From: an uncultured Roseiflexaceae bacterium
Lineage (GTDB): Bacteria; Chloroflexota; Chloroflexia; Chloroflexales; Roseiflexaceae
Assembly (NCBI GenBank): GCA_937988885.1
Contig: CALKHR010000029.1
Coordinates: 1-64,000, forward strand
Reading direction: 5' to 3'
Length of the DNA: 64,000 nt
The position numbers and the translations under genes are program-made. Every line of letters starts with the position of its first letter. Within the stretch, counting starts at the first letter, position 1. The notes below the pieces were generated by a model. That model did not search any database, was not told the DNA's origin, and was given only the letters and a program-made list of their open reading frames with translations. Below, in pieces: positions 45,301-53,299 of the stretch.

Positions 45301-45623
45301 TTGGCGTTGCTCGCCACCACAATCGAGGTGCCATCCGGCGTCCAACCCACCACCCAGGACTGTCCGCCGAAGTACGATAAGCGACGGGCCGGGCCACCCA
45401 CCGCAGGCATCACATACACCTCGTCGGTCCCCTCATCACGGCCCATGTACGCAATCCAAGCACCATCGGGCGATAACATCGGCGATGAGACGGGGCCGGG
45501 GTTTGCCGTTAAACGACGGGCAACGCCGCCGCGCGCTGGCACCGTCCACAAATCATCTTCACAAACAAACACAACGGTATCGCCGTTAATCGTAGGATCA
45601 CGATAATACCCTGCATCAGGCAT
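42309..45623 (-). CDS. Tricorn protease homologue (S41 family)
   Basis: 1104 aa. N-terminal beta-propellers with repeated WSPDGAWLAYS / SPDGAWIAYMGRD blades, an acidic Lys/Glu/Pro-rich insertion (~residues 512-560), then C1, a PDZ domain, and the S41 catalytic C2 domain: GYIHIPDMGARGFAEFHRGF, VDVRFNGGGNVSQLLLEKL and the nucleophile Ser in NEVAGSDGDIFSHVF, followed by KRTWGGVIGI. It would trim peptides made by other proteases. No signal peptide, so cytosolic. ATG 45623 has CGGAGG 7 bases upstream; the longer 1211-aa frame runs over a repeat and is rejected. Confidence 0.92.
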   Translation of the reverse strand: MPDAGYYRDPTINGDTVVFVCEDDLWTVPARGGVARRLTANPGPVSSPMLSPDGAWIAYMGRDEGTDEVYVMPAVGGPARRLSYFGGQSWVVGWTPDGTSIVVASNAKSPFARQMRLFTLPLEGGDAQLLPTGVASSISFGPQGGRVIGRNTTDLARWKRYRGGLTGELWIDKEGNGEWRKLIHLAGNVALPLWIGTRIYFVSDHEGIGNLYSCTPEGTELRRHTHHTTYYVRHPSTDGKRIVYHAGADLFLFDPATQRSEQIEVEFYSPQVQRKRKFIQTDRYLEGFSLHPKGHSFVATIRGKVFTAGNWEGAPVQHGDLERVRYRLATWLHDGKRIATVADAGGEDTLEIHTVDGSQPPLLLESLDIGRPTSLLPSPKQPLLALTNHRNELLLVEPATQSVRVLDRSRYARIQDVTWSPDGAWLAYSFQETAQAAIIKLCRVETGETWPVTKPLLEDCSPSFDPDGKYLYFLSFRDFNPVRDNLHFNMSFPRGGRPFLVTLQADTLSPFGPPSEPRDEEPKAEEPKPEEPKAEESQPKESDAEAGEAAKPEEPKAAKPDGGEALRIDLEGISERLVAFPVPEGRYQRVRAIRGKVLFSVFPIEGLLEASPSGEAGPKGRLDCYDLAERRLETLVNGISIFSVSQDASTMFYRTGNRLRVLKAGEKPKEDGAPSRRTGWIDLRRLRVSITPHAEWEQMYREAWRLQRDHFWTNDMSGVDWVAIYERYLPLLKRVATRAEFSDLLWEMQGELGTSHAYESGGDYRPEPRYDQGFLGADLYYDPELDCYRFGPIVRGDVWDETASSPLARPGINVQPGDRLLAVSGRKVGRSLSPQQLLVHQAAADVQLTVAPAAGGSPRTITIKTLRSERAARYRDWVESNREQVHRATDGRVGYIHIPDMGARGFAEFHRGFLAEVVRDGMIVDVRFNGGGNVSQLLLEKLARRRLAYVVSRWSEPAPYPSYSLLGPMVALTNEVAGSDGDIFSHVFKMMGLGPLIGKRTWGGVIGINPRARLADGSIATQPEFSFWFKDVGWRVENYGTDPDIEVDITPQDYVAGRDPQLERAIEEVLRRMTEQPPERPDFGERPRLALPELPPWDDFDTED

Positions 45624-45686
45624 GGGGAAACCTCCGTGATAGTGAGAGAGATCGAGAGGATGGATGTTGGCATGATTGCGAGAACA

Positions 45687-45695
45687 ATTGTAGCA
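45687..45695 (-). promoter_or_regulatory. Extended -10 promoter for the tricorn gene
   Basis: TGC-TACAAT on minus, about 64 bases before ATG 45623. Confidence 0.5.
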
Positions 45696-45770
45696 CGCAA
45701 CCGCAGCCTTGTCGTTCATTGAACGGTGAACTGGGCCAACAAGGCGAACAACAGACAAAACCCGTTGATA

Positions 45771-45870
45771 GTGGGGGAAAGAGCGCCCAACCAGCCGCAA
45801 CCTCGGCGGCGCATGCCCGCGAATACCCAAGCGCTCGGCGACGTACAGGTATTCGCGGCCCCAATCGGTT
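45771..45870 (+). repeat. Dispersed intergenic repeat, family 2, copy F
   Basis: Starts GTGGGGGAAAGAGCGCCCAA and carries the box CATGCCCGCGAATACCCAA (45812-45830). It also contains a perfect 10-base inverted repeat CGCGAATACC/GGTATTCGCG (45819-45857). Confidence 0.55.
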
Positions 45871-45888
45871 GCGTTCGGAGGCGCGGGC

Positions 45889-47271
45889 CTACGACTCGCG
45901 TTGAGCCTCAATGGCCTGCCACGCCTGCTCAGCCGCATCGGCATCGGCGGCCTGCGTCGCCTCCGGGTGATAGCGGGCCTGCTCGTATGCCCGCGTCAAC
46001 CGCGCGATCGACTGTTGCGCACCAGGAAACACCGCAGCCGCATCGGCCTCGTACTCGCGAGGCGTCTGCGCATCGGCGCGTGGTCGCTTCGCTTCGGCGG
46101 CCAACAGCAGGCGCACATACGCCCGCCGAATGCGGGTCGCCGGATCAGCGCCGCTCAAGCGCGCCAACGCCGCCCGCAAACCACCCTCTGGCGCAGTACG
46201 CCGAAAGCCCGCCAGCATATCGCCGAGATCGTTCACGAATCCCGACCAACTCCACAGCGACTCGCGCTCCTCATCGGTGCTCGATTGGCGGCGCGCCCGT
46301 CGTCGCATCAACACAATCAGCAGCACCACCAACAGCACAGGCAAAAGTGCGAACAGCACCTGCAAGGCGTTCTGCACCCACGGCGGGAACATCCCCAGCG
46401 TCTCGCTCACTCGAACGGCCTGCTCTTGCTGCCCAAGCACCTGTTGCTGCTCGATCCGCTCCCAAACAGCTGTCCAATTCAACTGCCGAAACACCCATTC
46501 CAGCACCGTGAGGATCACCATCGCGAACGGCGTCAGGATCAACAACACCAGCAGCAACACGCCTTGGATGATCGCGCTCAAGCCCTCGGCGACCTGCTCG
46601 CCCAACAGCGAAGCCACAAACAAGCCGAGCAACAACACCGCGCCGATGGCGGTGAGCAGCGTGACCATACTGCGCCAACTCAAATGCCGCAGCTCGTGGT
46701 CGTGCTCCTCGGCAGCCGTCGCCAGCGCGATCGCCAGCAAGTTCGCGGCGAAGTACACCATCAACAGCATCGTCGTTGCGGAGATGCGGCCCGTAGCGCC
46801 GGCGAACATGCCCATCGCCGACAAGCCCAGCACCACCATCAACCCGAACACCGAGCGCGAGAACTGTTGCCGCAGGCTGACCGTATCGTGAGCAAGCAGG
46901 CGCGTGCCCCGCCAGAAGCCGTACAGGCCCAACAACCCGGCCCAATAGGCCAAACCAGCGTTTTCATCGCTCAACGAGAACAGTGTGCCAAGCGCACCGC
47001 CCCAACCGGCTAGCAAGCCGACGCCCAAACCGAGTTGCACCTTCACCAGCCAAAGCGCCGCCGCCGCCCCAATGCCCAGCAGCGCCCAACGCTGCCGCGA
47101 TTCCGCCAACCAACCCGCCACGAACCAATCGGCCAGCGCGCCCAACAGCACCAACACCAGCATCGACAGCCACGCCGCCCGACCACCAGCCAACATCAAC
47201 GGCAACGCCGCAGGGGTGGCCTCCACCACCGCCAGCGTGATCACATAGACGATTCGTTGCCAGGAAGGCAT
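45889..47271 (-). CDS. Polytopic membrane protein with DUF4129 tail
   Basis: 460 aa. About nine membrane helices in the first two-thirds, then a DUF4129-type cytoplasmic tail (RAYVRLLLAAEAKRPRADAQTPREYE...LTRAYEQARYHPE). Such proteins accompany DUF58 and MoxR genes and transglutaminase proteins. Here the operon order is moxR, DUF58, this gene. AAAGGGG lies before ATG 47271. Role unknown; thought to act with the MoxR ATPase at the envelope. Confidence 0.8.
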   Translation of the reverse strand: MPSWQRIVYVITLAVVEATPAALPLMLAGGRAAWLSMLVLVLLGALADWFVAGWLAESRQRWALLGIGAAAALWLVKVQLGLGVGLLAGWGGALGTLFSLSDENAGLAYWAGLLGLYGFWRGTRLLAHDTVSLRQQFSRSVFGLMVVLGLSAMGMFAGATGRISATTMLLMVYFAANLLAIALATAAEEHDHELRHLSWRSMVTLLTAIGAVLLLGLFVASLLGEQVAEGLSAIIQGVLLLVLLILTPFAMVILTVLEWVFRQLNWTAVWERIEQQQVLGQQEQAVRVSETLGMFPPWVQNALQVLFALLPVLLVVLLIVLMRRRARRQSSTDEERESLWSWSGFVNDLGDMLAGFRRTAPEGGLRAALARLSGADPATRIRRAYVRLLLAAEAKRPRADAQTPREYEADAAAVFPGAQQSIARLTRAYEQARYHPEATQAADADAAEQAWQAIEAQRES

Positions 47272-47283
47272 GCTCGTTCCCCT

Positions 47284-48498
47284 TTAACGTGCGTAGCTCT
47301 CGGCCTGCTGGGCGCGCCACTCGATCTGCGACGGCGCGTGATACACGATCACGCCAGGCGCGGTCGGCGGCGCATCGTCGGCCACGTAGAGCCATACCAC
47401 TTGGTAGCCCCGTTCACGCAAGCGCATCAGCGCCGCACGGGTCGCGGCGGGCTTGATCGAACTGACGAGCAGCACCGTAGCGCCACTGGACAACGTGCCG
47501 TCCGCGATCTGCAACAGCCGCGCCATCGGCGTTACGGAGACTGCCGTGAGCCGCGCTAACGTCTCCATAATCAGTGCCAACTGCGCCGGGCTGCGGCTCG
47601 GTGCCAAGTACGGCAACTGCTCGTGTTCGACGGGCGCACCGTTGGCATAGAAACCGACCGCGTAGCCATCGGCGATGCAGGCATTGGCCACCGTCGCAGC
47701 CGCGCTAATGGCCCGCTCCACCAACTGTTCGTCGATCCCCTCCCAGTAGTGCTCGAACGAATCGAGGTCCAGGAACAGCGCCACCTCGCGCGATGTGGTG
47801 GACTCGTAGATGCGGGTCTGCAACGAGCCAGTGCGAGCGGTCGCGCTCCAATGCACCGATTTCAGCGGGTCGTCGGGGTGGTAGTCGCGCACACCCACGG
47901 TTCGCAGCGGGTCGTGGATGAGGTGACGAGCGCGCAGCTCGCCGAGCGGGTGACGGGGCGGCAGGCCGAGTTCCTCCAGCGAGAGTAAGCGCGGGTAGAC
48001 CACCAGGCTAGTTCGTTGCGATACCGTGTACTCCGTGCGGTAGAAGCCAAACGGATCGCCAGCCGTCAACTGCGCAGGCCCCAAACGATACACGCCCCGC
48101 TCGTGGCAGCGCAGCCGATATCGCCACGTCAACGCCTCGTACCAGCGCAAACTGGTCGAGCGTTCGAGCAGCGTGCGTCCCTCGGGATCGTGCAGCATCG
48201 TATGATCGAGTACCTCAAGCCCTTGCGGGATCAGATCGAGCACTTCGAGCCGCGCCAACGGCAACAACTTGCGATTCGCGATGCGGATCGCCAACTCCAC
48301 CTCATCACCAGGGAAGGCGCGCTGGTGGCTGAGCGTGCGTTCGTAGCTGATCCGTGCAAGCGACCAGCGATCCCACAGGCGCGCCAAGCCCGCCGTCAGC
48401 AGCAACAGCACGCAGAGCAGAGCCAACAGACCTTGTCCGAACAAGGCGGAGAGGACCAGCAAAAATGCGATGCTTTGTAGCGTGGTGCGGCTAAACAT
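47284..48498 (-). CDS. DUF58 (VWA-like) protein
   Basis: 404 aa. Two N-terminal membrane helices (~9-40), a beta-domain, then the conserved DUF58 core GVRDYHPDDPLKSVHWSATARTGSLQTRIYEST, and a VWA-like fold (VALFLDLDSF). Partner of the MoxR ATPase, whose gene lies immediately upstream. GAGAG precedes ATG. Confidence 0.88.
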   Translation of the reverse strand: MFSRTTLQSIAFLLVLSALFGQGLLALLCVLLLLTAGLARLWDRWSLARISYERTLSHQRAFPGDEVELAIRIANRKLLPLARLEVLDLIPQGLEVLDHTMLHDPEGRTLLERSTSLRWYEALTWRYRLRCHERGVYRLGPAQLTAGDPFGFYRTEYTVSQRTSLVVYPRLLSLEELGLPPRHPLGELRARHLIHDPLRTVGVRDYHPDDPLKSVHWSATARTGSLQTRIYESTTSREVALFLDLDSFEHYWEGIDEQLVERAISAAATVANACIADGYAVGFYANGAPVEHEQLPYLAPSRSPAQLALIMETLARLTAVSVTPMARLLQIADGTLSSGATVLLVSSIKPAATRAALMRLRERGYQVVWLYVADDAPPTAPGVIVYHAPSQIEWRAQQAESYAR

Positions 48499-48534
48499 AG
48501 CTCTCTCAGCAAGCGCGAGCGGTGAACGCAGCGC

Positions 48535-49491
48535 CTATTCGACGGGTGCTGGCAGTTTTTCCACCAGGTTTTGCACCACGTGGCGGGCAGTGCGCCCACG
48601 GAGCCGTGCTTCGGTGTGCAGAATCAGGCGATGCGCCAGCACTGGCACCGCTAGGTACTTCACGTCGTCGGGGGCGACGAAGGCGCGGCCTCGCACCGCC
48701 GCCAACGCCTGCGCAGCGCGATGCAGCGCGAGCGTCGCACGCGGCGAAGCGCCGAGTTGCACATCGTCGTGGGAACGGGTGGCCCGCACAACTTCGGCGA
48801 TGTAGCGGCGCACAGGCTCGGAAACGTGAATGGATCGCACCTGCCCTTGCAGATGGCGCACCGTCTCGGCATCCGTCACGGGAGCCAGGTCGGTGAGCGG
48901 ATCAACTTGCTGATACCGCTCCAACACGGCGACCTCATCGTCGAGCGTGGGGTAGCCGAGCGTCAAGCGCAGCAGAAAGCGGTCGAGTTGCGCTTCGGGC
49001 AGCGGAAAGGTGCCCTCTAGCTCGACCGGGTTTTGGGTCGCCAGCACCATAAACGGACGAGCGAGCGTGTGCGTCTCGCCGTCGATCGTGATGGTGCGCT
49101 CCTGCATCGCTTCCAGCAGGGAGCTTTGGGTGCGCGGTGTGGCGCGGTTGATCTCATCGGCCAACAGGATCGAGGTGAAGATCGGGCCGGGGCGAAATTG
49201 AAACTCGCCTAGCTTCTGGTTGAAATAGACGAGGCCGGTAACATCGGTGGGGAGCAGATCGGGCGTGAACTGGATGCGGCTAAAGGGGCAATCGAGCGAA
49301 CGGGCCAGCGCACGAGCCATTGTGGTTTTACCGGTGCCGGGCACATCTTCCAGCAGGGCGTGTCCTTCGCACAGCAATGCAACAAGCAACAGTTCAACAA
49401 TATCGGCGTTACCGATGATTACACGGGCAACATTAGCCCGCACACGGTCAGCCACCTCCTGGACCGTGGCGGCGCTCGGAGCGTCGGTCAC
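48535..49491 (-). CDS. MoxR-family AAA+ ATPase
   Basis: 318 aa. P-loop EDVPGTGKTTMARALA, Walker B SILLADEINRATPRTQSSLLEAMQE, sensor 1 VLATQNPVELEGTFPLPEAQLDRFLLRL, then a lid domain. It acts as chaperone for VWA proteins such as DUF58. GTG 49491 (AAGGAG 7 bases upstream) is preferred to the GTG at 49509. First gene of a three-gene operon. Confidence 0.93.
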   Translation of the reverse strand: MTDAPSAATVQEVADRVRANVARVIIGNADIVELLLVALLCEGHALLEDVPGTGKTTMARALARSLDCPFSRIQFTPDLLPTDVTGLVYFNQKLGEFQFRPGPIFTSILLADEINRATPRTQSSLLEAMQERTITIDGETHTLARPFMVLATQNPVELEGTFPLPEAQLDRFLLRLTLGYPTLDDEVAVLERYQQVDPLTDLAPVTDAETVRHLQGQVRSIHVSEPVRRYIAEVVRATRSHDDVQLGASPRATLALHRAAQALAAVRGRAFVAPDDVKYLAVPVLAHRLILHTEARLRGRTARHVVQNLVEKLPAPVE

Positions 49492-49526
49492 AGCGAGACT
49501 CCTTGGCACTCAGTGAATGACGTCGA

Positions 49527-49535
49527 AGTGTAGCA
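49527..49535 (-). promoter_or_regulatory. Extended -10 promoter for the moxR operon
   Basis: TGC-TACACT on minus, 35 bases before GTG 49491. Confidence 0.45.
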
Positions 49536-49552
49536 TAGGCTCTCGTTCGGCG

Positions 49553-49852
49553 TCAAAAATCGCGCAGTTGCTCGCATAACCAAGCCCAATCGGGTCGGCT
49601 GATCGCGTAGCAGGTGGCGGGTCCGTCGCATTCCGCTTCGAGCAGACCTGCTGAGCAGAGGATTTTGAGGTGTTGCGAGAGCGTAGACTGAGCGCGAGCA
49701 AGGTCTTGAGGGAGGTGCAACAAGATCTCGTTGCCGATACAGCGGGGATGCTGTTGCACATAGCGCAAGATTTTGAGACGCACGGGATTACCGATCGCCT
49801 TGCACATGCGGTAAAGACGTTCATCCGTATAGGGATGATGTTCTGTTTGCAT
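49553..49852 (-). CDS. ArsR-family winged-helix regulator
   Basis: 99 aa. HTH with KAIGNPVRLKILRYVQQ, LAQ-type recognition helix SQHLKILCSAGLLEAE, and winged end. The usual ELCVCD metal site is not seen; cysteines lie at CIGNEI and in the wing. The effector is unknown. AAGGAGG lies before ATG. Transcribed toward moxR. Confidence 0.85.
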   Translation of the reverse strand: MQTEHHPYTDERLYRMCKAIGNPVRLKILRYVQQHPRCIGNEILLHLPQDLARAQSTLSQHLKILCSAGLLEAECDGPATCYAISRPDWAWLCEQLRDF

Positions 49853-49919
49853 GGTCGCCTCCTTGCGTGTCTTTAACTCTACACGTTTCGGAGGGCATCT
49901 GTCAAGAACGAAACCCCTG

Positions 49920-50020
49920 CAGCGCAGCGCGATGCCTCACAGTCGCCAGCCCCTTGGGCATCACGTGGGCATGGCAGGAAAGGGCTGATGCGCCGCTGCA
50001 TCTCTTTCTCCCCATAACAG
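49920..50020 (-). repeat. Dispersed intergenic repeat, family 2, copy G
   Basis: Minus strand begins TGTTATGGGGAGAAAGAGAT and carries the box CATGCCCACGTGATGCCCAA (49954-49973). It lies between the ArsR-type gene and the ABC permease. Confidence 0.5.
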
Positions 50021-50057
50021 ACGGCTTACGAGCGCCAATGCCGTTCGAGAAGGGCAG

Positions 50058-50813
50058 CTAGTTCGAGTTGAAGATCAGGTCGTTGCGAGAGAAGGCGTAG
50101 ACCGCCAGCGCCAGCAGCACAATCGTGAGCGCAGCCTGCGCGATGAGGATGAGGTAGCCGAATTGGCCGTAGTCGCGGCTGATCGCCATCGCGAAGCCAG
50201 TGAAGGCGGGCACCAGCGGGGTGCTGAAGATGGTGCGCAACACATCCAGCACCATGTTGAACGAGCCGAGTTGCTCCACCATCGGGCCGCTGATGAGATT
50301 GCCCGAGAGCGCGATCGCGCCGAGCGCCAGGATGGTGAGGCGCCAGCCGGATGGCAGCACAATCGGCGAGAGCAACATGAGCAGCGCGCCGAAGAGCGCC
50401 GCATTCAGCAGCAGCGGTGCCGAGCCGAGCAGCCAGTTGCGCAGATCCAAACCAGCCACCCGCTGCAGCAGCAGGGCCGCAATGCAGATGAGGACGTAGT
50501 AGACGAGCACCACAAACAGCGAGGCGAGGTACAAGCCCAACAGGTACGAACTGCGGCTGATTCGCCGCACCAGCACGAGGTAGCTCTGCGGGCGGTCCCC
50601 CAGGCGGAATAGCGCCGAGGTGACCGAGAAGGTCAATGCGAGCGTGAACAGGCCCACGGTGGTGAAGAAATAATCGAGCTGGGCCACGCCGCGCCAGAGG
50701 AACAAGTAGAAGAACACTGGGGTGGCGAGCATTTCGAGCAGTGCCCGACCAGACCGCACATACTCGATCAGGGTGAAGGTGATAAAGCTCGTTGTACGCC
50801 GCAGGGTACTCAT
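50058..50813 (-). CDS. ABC-2-type transporter permease
   Basis: 251 aa with six membrane helices, the size and pattern of a type-2 ABC exporter permease. It follows its ATPase gene by 52 bases. Substrate unknown. ATG 50813 is used; the longer frame adds a basic non-family extension. Confidence 0.8.
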   Translation of the reverse strand: MSTLRRTTSFITFTLIEYVRSGRALLEMLATPVFFYLFLWRGVAQLDYFFTTVGLFTLALTFSVTSALFRLGDRPQSYLVLVRRISRSSYLLGLYLASLFVVLVYYVLICIAALLLQRVAGLDLRNWLLGSAPLLLNAALFGALLMLLSPIVLPSGWRLTILALGAIALSGNLISGPMVEQLGSFNMVLDVLRTIFSTPLVPAFTGFAMAISRDYGQFGYLILIAQAALTIVLLALAVYAFSRNDLIFNSN

Positions 50814-50865
50814 CGTGCTATTCCGTTCCGTGTTATCTGTCGGGTTGCTATCAGCGAAGCGCGAG

Positions 50866-51951
50866 CTATTCTTGATCTTGATCGGGGCGCCGCCAACGAG
50901 CCTGCTCACTGCTGAGCAACTCTCGCAGCAGCGTCTCACCCGTGCTAGGTCGGCCAGGCGCAACATCAGCAGCGGGTGCTGGCTCTGCCTCGGCGGGAGG
51001 CGACTCCGGCGTCGGGGTTGGCTCAGCGGGAGGCGATTTCGGCGTTGAGAATGTCTCGCCGCTCACGATCCGCCTAAAGAAGTCTTCCAGGTTGCGGCTC
51101 GCAGGTTTGAGCGAGATCACCGAGACATTGGCTTCGAGCAGGAGGCGCAGCACCGCCGCTTGGAGTTCGGGCGTATTGGGGTCGATGCGGATCTCGTAGC
51201 CTTGGCAGCGCACTGCCGGGTCGAGCCGTTGCAGGCGCAGCATCAACTCGGGGGTCATCGAGGCGACGATGATCTGCACATTGTGGCCGGTCGTGCGCAG
51301 TTGCCAACTATCGAGTTCGCCAGCCAATTTGCCGCGAAACAGAATGCCAACCCGATCACAAAGCTGTTCTACCTCATCGAGCATATGCGTGGTGAGGAAG
51401 ATCGTGTGGCCCTGTCCCCGCAAGTCGCTCAATAGCTGGAACACTTCACGTTGCCCGGCAGGATCAAGGCCAGAAGTGGGTTCGTCGATCAGGAGCAGTT
51501 CTGGCTCGTGCAGCAACGCCTGCGCTATGCCGAGCCGCTGCAGCATGCCCTTGGAATAGGTGTTGAGCATACGGTCGGCGTCCTCCAAGAGGTCGACGGC
51601 GCGCAGTTCGGCATTCACGCGGTCGCTGAGGTGCGGTTCGCGCAGATCACTGAAACGGCCAAGGTAGTGCAGATACTCGCGGGCCGTGTAGCGCATATGG
51701 TAGCGCAATCGCTCGGGCAGGTAGCCAACACGTCCGCGGATACGCTCGGGGTTGTGTTCGCCGAGCACACGCACGTTGCCACGGTTGGGCCGCAGGAAAC
51801 CGAGCAACAGGTGGATCAAGGTCGATTTGCCCGAGCCGTTCAATCCCAGCAGACCGTAGATCTGCCCAGTCGGCACGGCGAGATCTAATCCGCGCAGAAC
51901 GTGAACATTATCGAACGTTTTGACAAGTTGTTCGGTTTCGATCGCGAGCAT
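50866..51951 (-). CDS. ABC transporter ATPase
   Basis: 361 aa. Walker A GLNGSGKSTLIHLLLG, signature YSKGMLQRLGIAQALL, Walker B LLLIDEPTSGLDP, H-loop LTTHMLDEV. An extra ~90-residue C-terminus follows, with a Pro/Glu/Ala-rich linker (PPAEPTPTPESPPAEAEPAP). Pairs with the permease downstream. It follows the hydrogenase-like operon by 76 bases on the same strand. Confidence 0.9.
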   Translation of the reverse strand: MLAIETEQLVKTFDNVHVLRGLDLAVPTGQIYGLLGLNGSGKSTLIHLLLGFLRPNRGNVRVLGEHNPERIRGRVGYLPERLRYHMRYTAREYLHYLGRFSDLREPHLSDRVNAELRAVDLLEDADRMLNTYSKGMLQRLGIAQALLHEPELLLIDEPTSGLDPAGQREVFQLLSDLRGQGHTIFLTTHMLDEVEQLCDRVGILFRGKLAGELDSWQLRTTGHNVQIIVASMTPELMLRLQRLDPAVRCQGYEIRIDPNTPELQAAVLRLLLEANVSVISLKPASRNLEDFFRRIVSGETFSTPKSPPAEPTPTPESPPAEAEPAPAADVAPGRPSTGETLLRELLSSEQARWRRPDQDQE

Positions 51952-52027
51952 AGGCAACCAGGCCGTATTCTATCAAGAAGCGAATCTTGTTGGGCGCGGC
52001 ATGCCGGGTACGAAACAGCTAAGACAA

Positions 52028-52852
52028 CTAGACGATGATGGTGTAGATCAATGCGGCGACCGCCACAGGGAGCGCGCGCCAACAGCACCAGCGCAGCGCA
52101 TCGGGCAGCGTGACGCGCGGCAGCCTCTGAGCCGCGTAACGCAAGCCAATGCTGAACGCCACAAACAACGCGCCAACGACGATCAGCGCGAGCACAGGCT
52201 GAGCGGGCGTGGAATCGGCGCTGTTTGCGATCAGCGCGACGGCCACCAGCGCCAGCACCACAGCCTGCCGCACGGTACGGGCGAAGCGCACGAGATCGGC
52301 GATCGCCTCATCGAGCCCTTCCTCCGCGCCAGCAGCGTTCAGGCTGCGCTCGGGGCCGAACATGCCCACGCTCAACGCGGCGGGCAGCGCCATCACAGCC
52401 GCCAAGCCGAACAGCAGACGCGCAAGCCAATCGTTGGCATGCCAGGTCAACCCAATCCACAAGAGCGCACCGACCGACAACCAGAGCACAAAGCGCCCGG
52501 CGGTGCCGATCTGCGCCTCGCGGCTGGTGGCGCGCACGGCGAGCGGCGAGGGGGCCAACAAGCCGGGCAGCAACGGCACCAAGAAGGCACCCTCAAGCGC
52601 GATCCAGAGCGGCAGCGGCTCGGCGATCCAGCCTCTCCCAGCCGCGGGGTGAAACGGCCAAGGCATCAGCGCCAATGCAAACACCGCCAACACGATGCTG
52701 ATCAGACTCGCCAACGCATCGACGCTCGTCAGCGAGGCGCGCAACGGGAGAGAGGGCAGGCGCCTTTCGAGCAGCCAGCCGAACAGAAAGGCCAGCAACC
52801 CGGTGAGCAGCAAGCCCGGATAAAACAAAAACGAGAGCGCTGTTTCCAGCAT
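52028..52852 (-). CDS. NuoH/HyfC-like membrane subunit of the group 4 hydrogenase-like complex
   Basis: 274 aa, about eight helices. It resembles complex I subunit 1/HyfC: conserved loop GLLAPSPLAVRATSREAQIGTAGRFVLW, GLDEAIADLVRFARTVRQAV. It should anchor the peripheral arm and couple to ion movement. Last gene of the operon. Confidence 0.78.
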   Translation of the reverse strand: MLETALSFLFYPGLLLTGLLAFLFGWLLERRLPSLPLRASLTSVDALASLISIVLAVFALALMPWPFHPAAGRGWIAEPLPLWIALEGAFLVPLLPGLLAPSPLAVRATSREAQIGTAGRFVLWLSVGALLWIGLTWHANDWLARLLFGLAAVMALPAALSVGMFGPERSLNAAGAEEGLDEAIADLVRFARTVRQAVVLALVAVALIANSADSTPAQPVLALIVVGALFVAFSIGLRYAAQRLPRVTLPDALRWCCWRALPVAVAALIYTIIV

Positions 52853-52899
52853 AACAAAACCCTAATCGAACAACAGCCGAGGCTGGTTGTGCTGTACCG

Positions 52900-53283
52900 T
52901 TACGTCGTGCTTGGTGGCGTAGATCGCGCATCCCGCATCGCCGTGCGGATCGCCTCAGCGATCGCCTTTGGCTCGGGCGGGCAACCATCGACCTTCAGGA
53001 TCGCGTGAAGTTCGGGCATATCGGCCAAACCGCCGCGCCCGTACGGATGCCCATCGATCGCGCAACGCCCCACCGCCAGCAGCAACACCTTCGCCTCCAA
53101 GGCGCGCCACTGTGCCATAAAGGCGGCTCGGCTGCCGACCGTCAGCGGGCCAGTGAGCAGGATGGCGTCGGCGGTTTCCGGGCTTGTTGCCCAATCGATA
53201 TCGTTACTCATCGCCACGGCAGCGGCGATTTCGAGATCGCAAGCGCCGCATGAGCCGGTGTTGATGCGATAAACCTTAATCAT
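52900..53283 (-). CDS. Group 4 [NiFe]-hydrogenase-type small subunit (NuoB/EchC-like)
   Basis: 127 aa. The proximal [4Fe-4S] ligands are seen: NTGSCGACDLE, VGRCAIDGHPYG, and GCPPEPKAIAEAI. This is the hydrogenase-type CxxC...C...C pattern rather than the double CC of complex I. The usual length is somewhat greater. ATG 53283 is used; GTG 53298 is an alternative. Confidence 0.85.
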   Translation of the reverse strand: MIKVYRINTGSCGACDLEIAAAVAMSNDIDWATSPETADAILLTGPLTVGSRAAFMAQWRALEAKVLLLAVGRCAIDGHPYGRGGLADMPELHAILKVDGCPPEPKAIAEAIRTAMRDARSTPPSTT

Positions 53284-53299
53284 AGGGTAGCCCGTCACT

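Noticed and set aside
45624..45944. N-terminal extension of the tricorn ORF (to 1211 aa)
   Set aside because: It runs through a family 2 repeat and the gene's own promoter, and lacks a ribosome-binding site.
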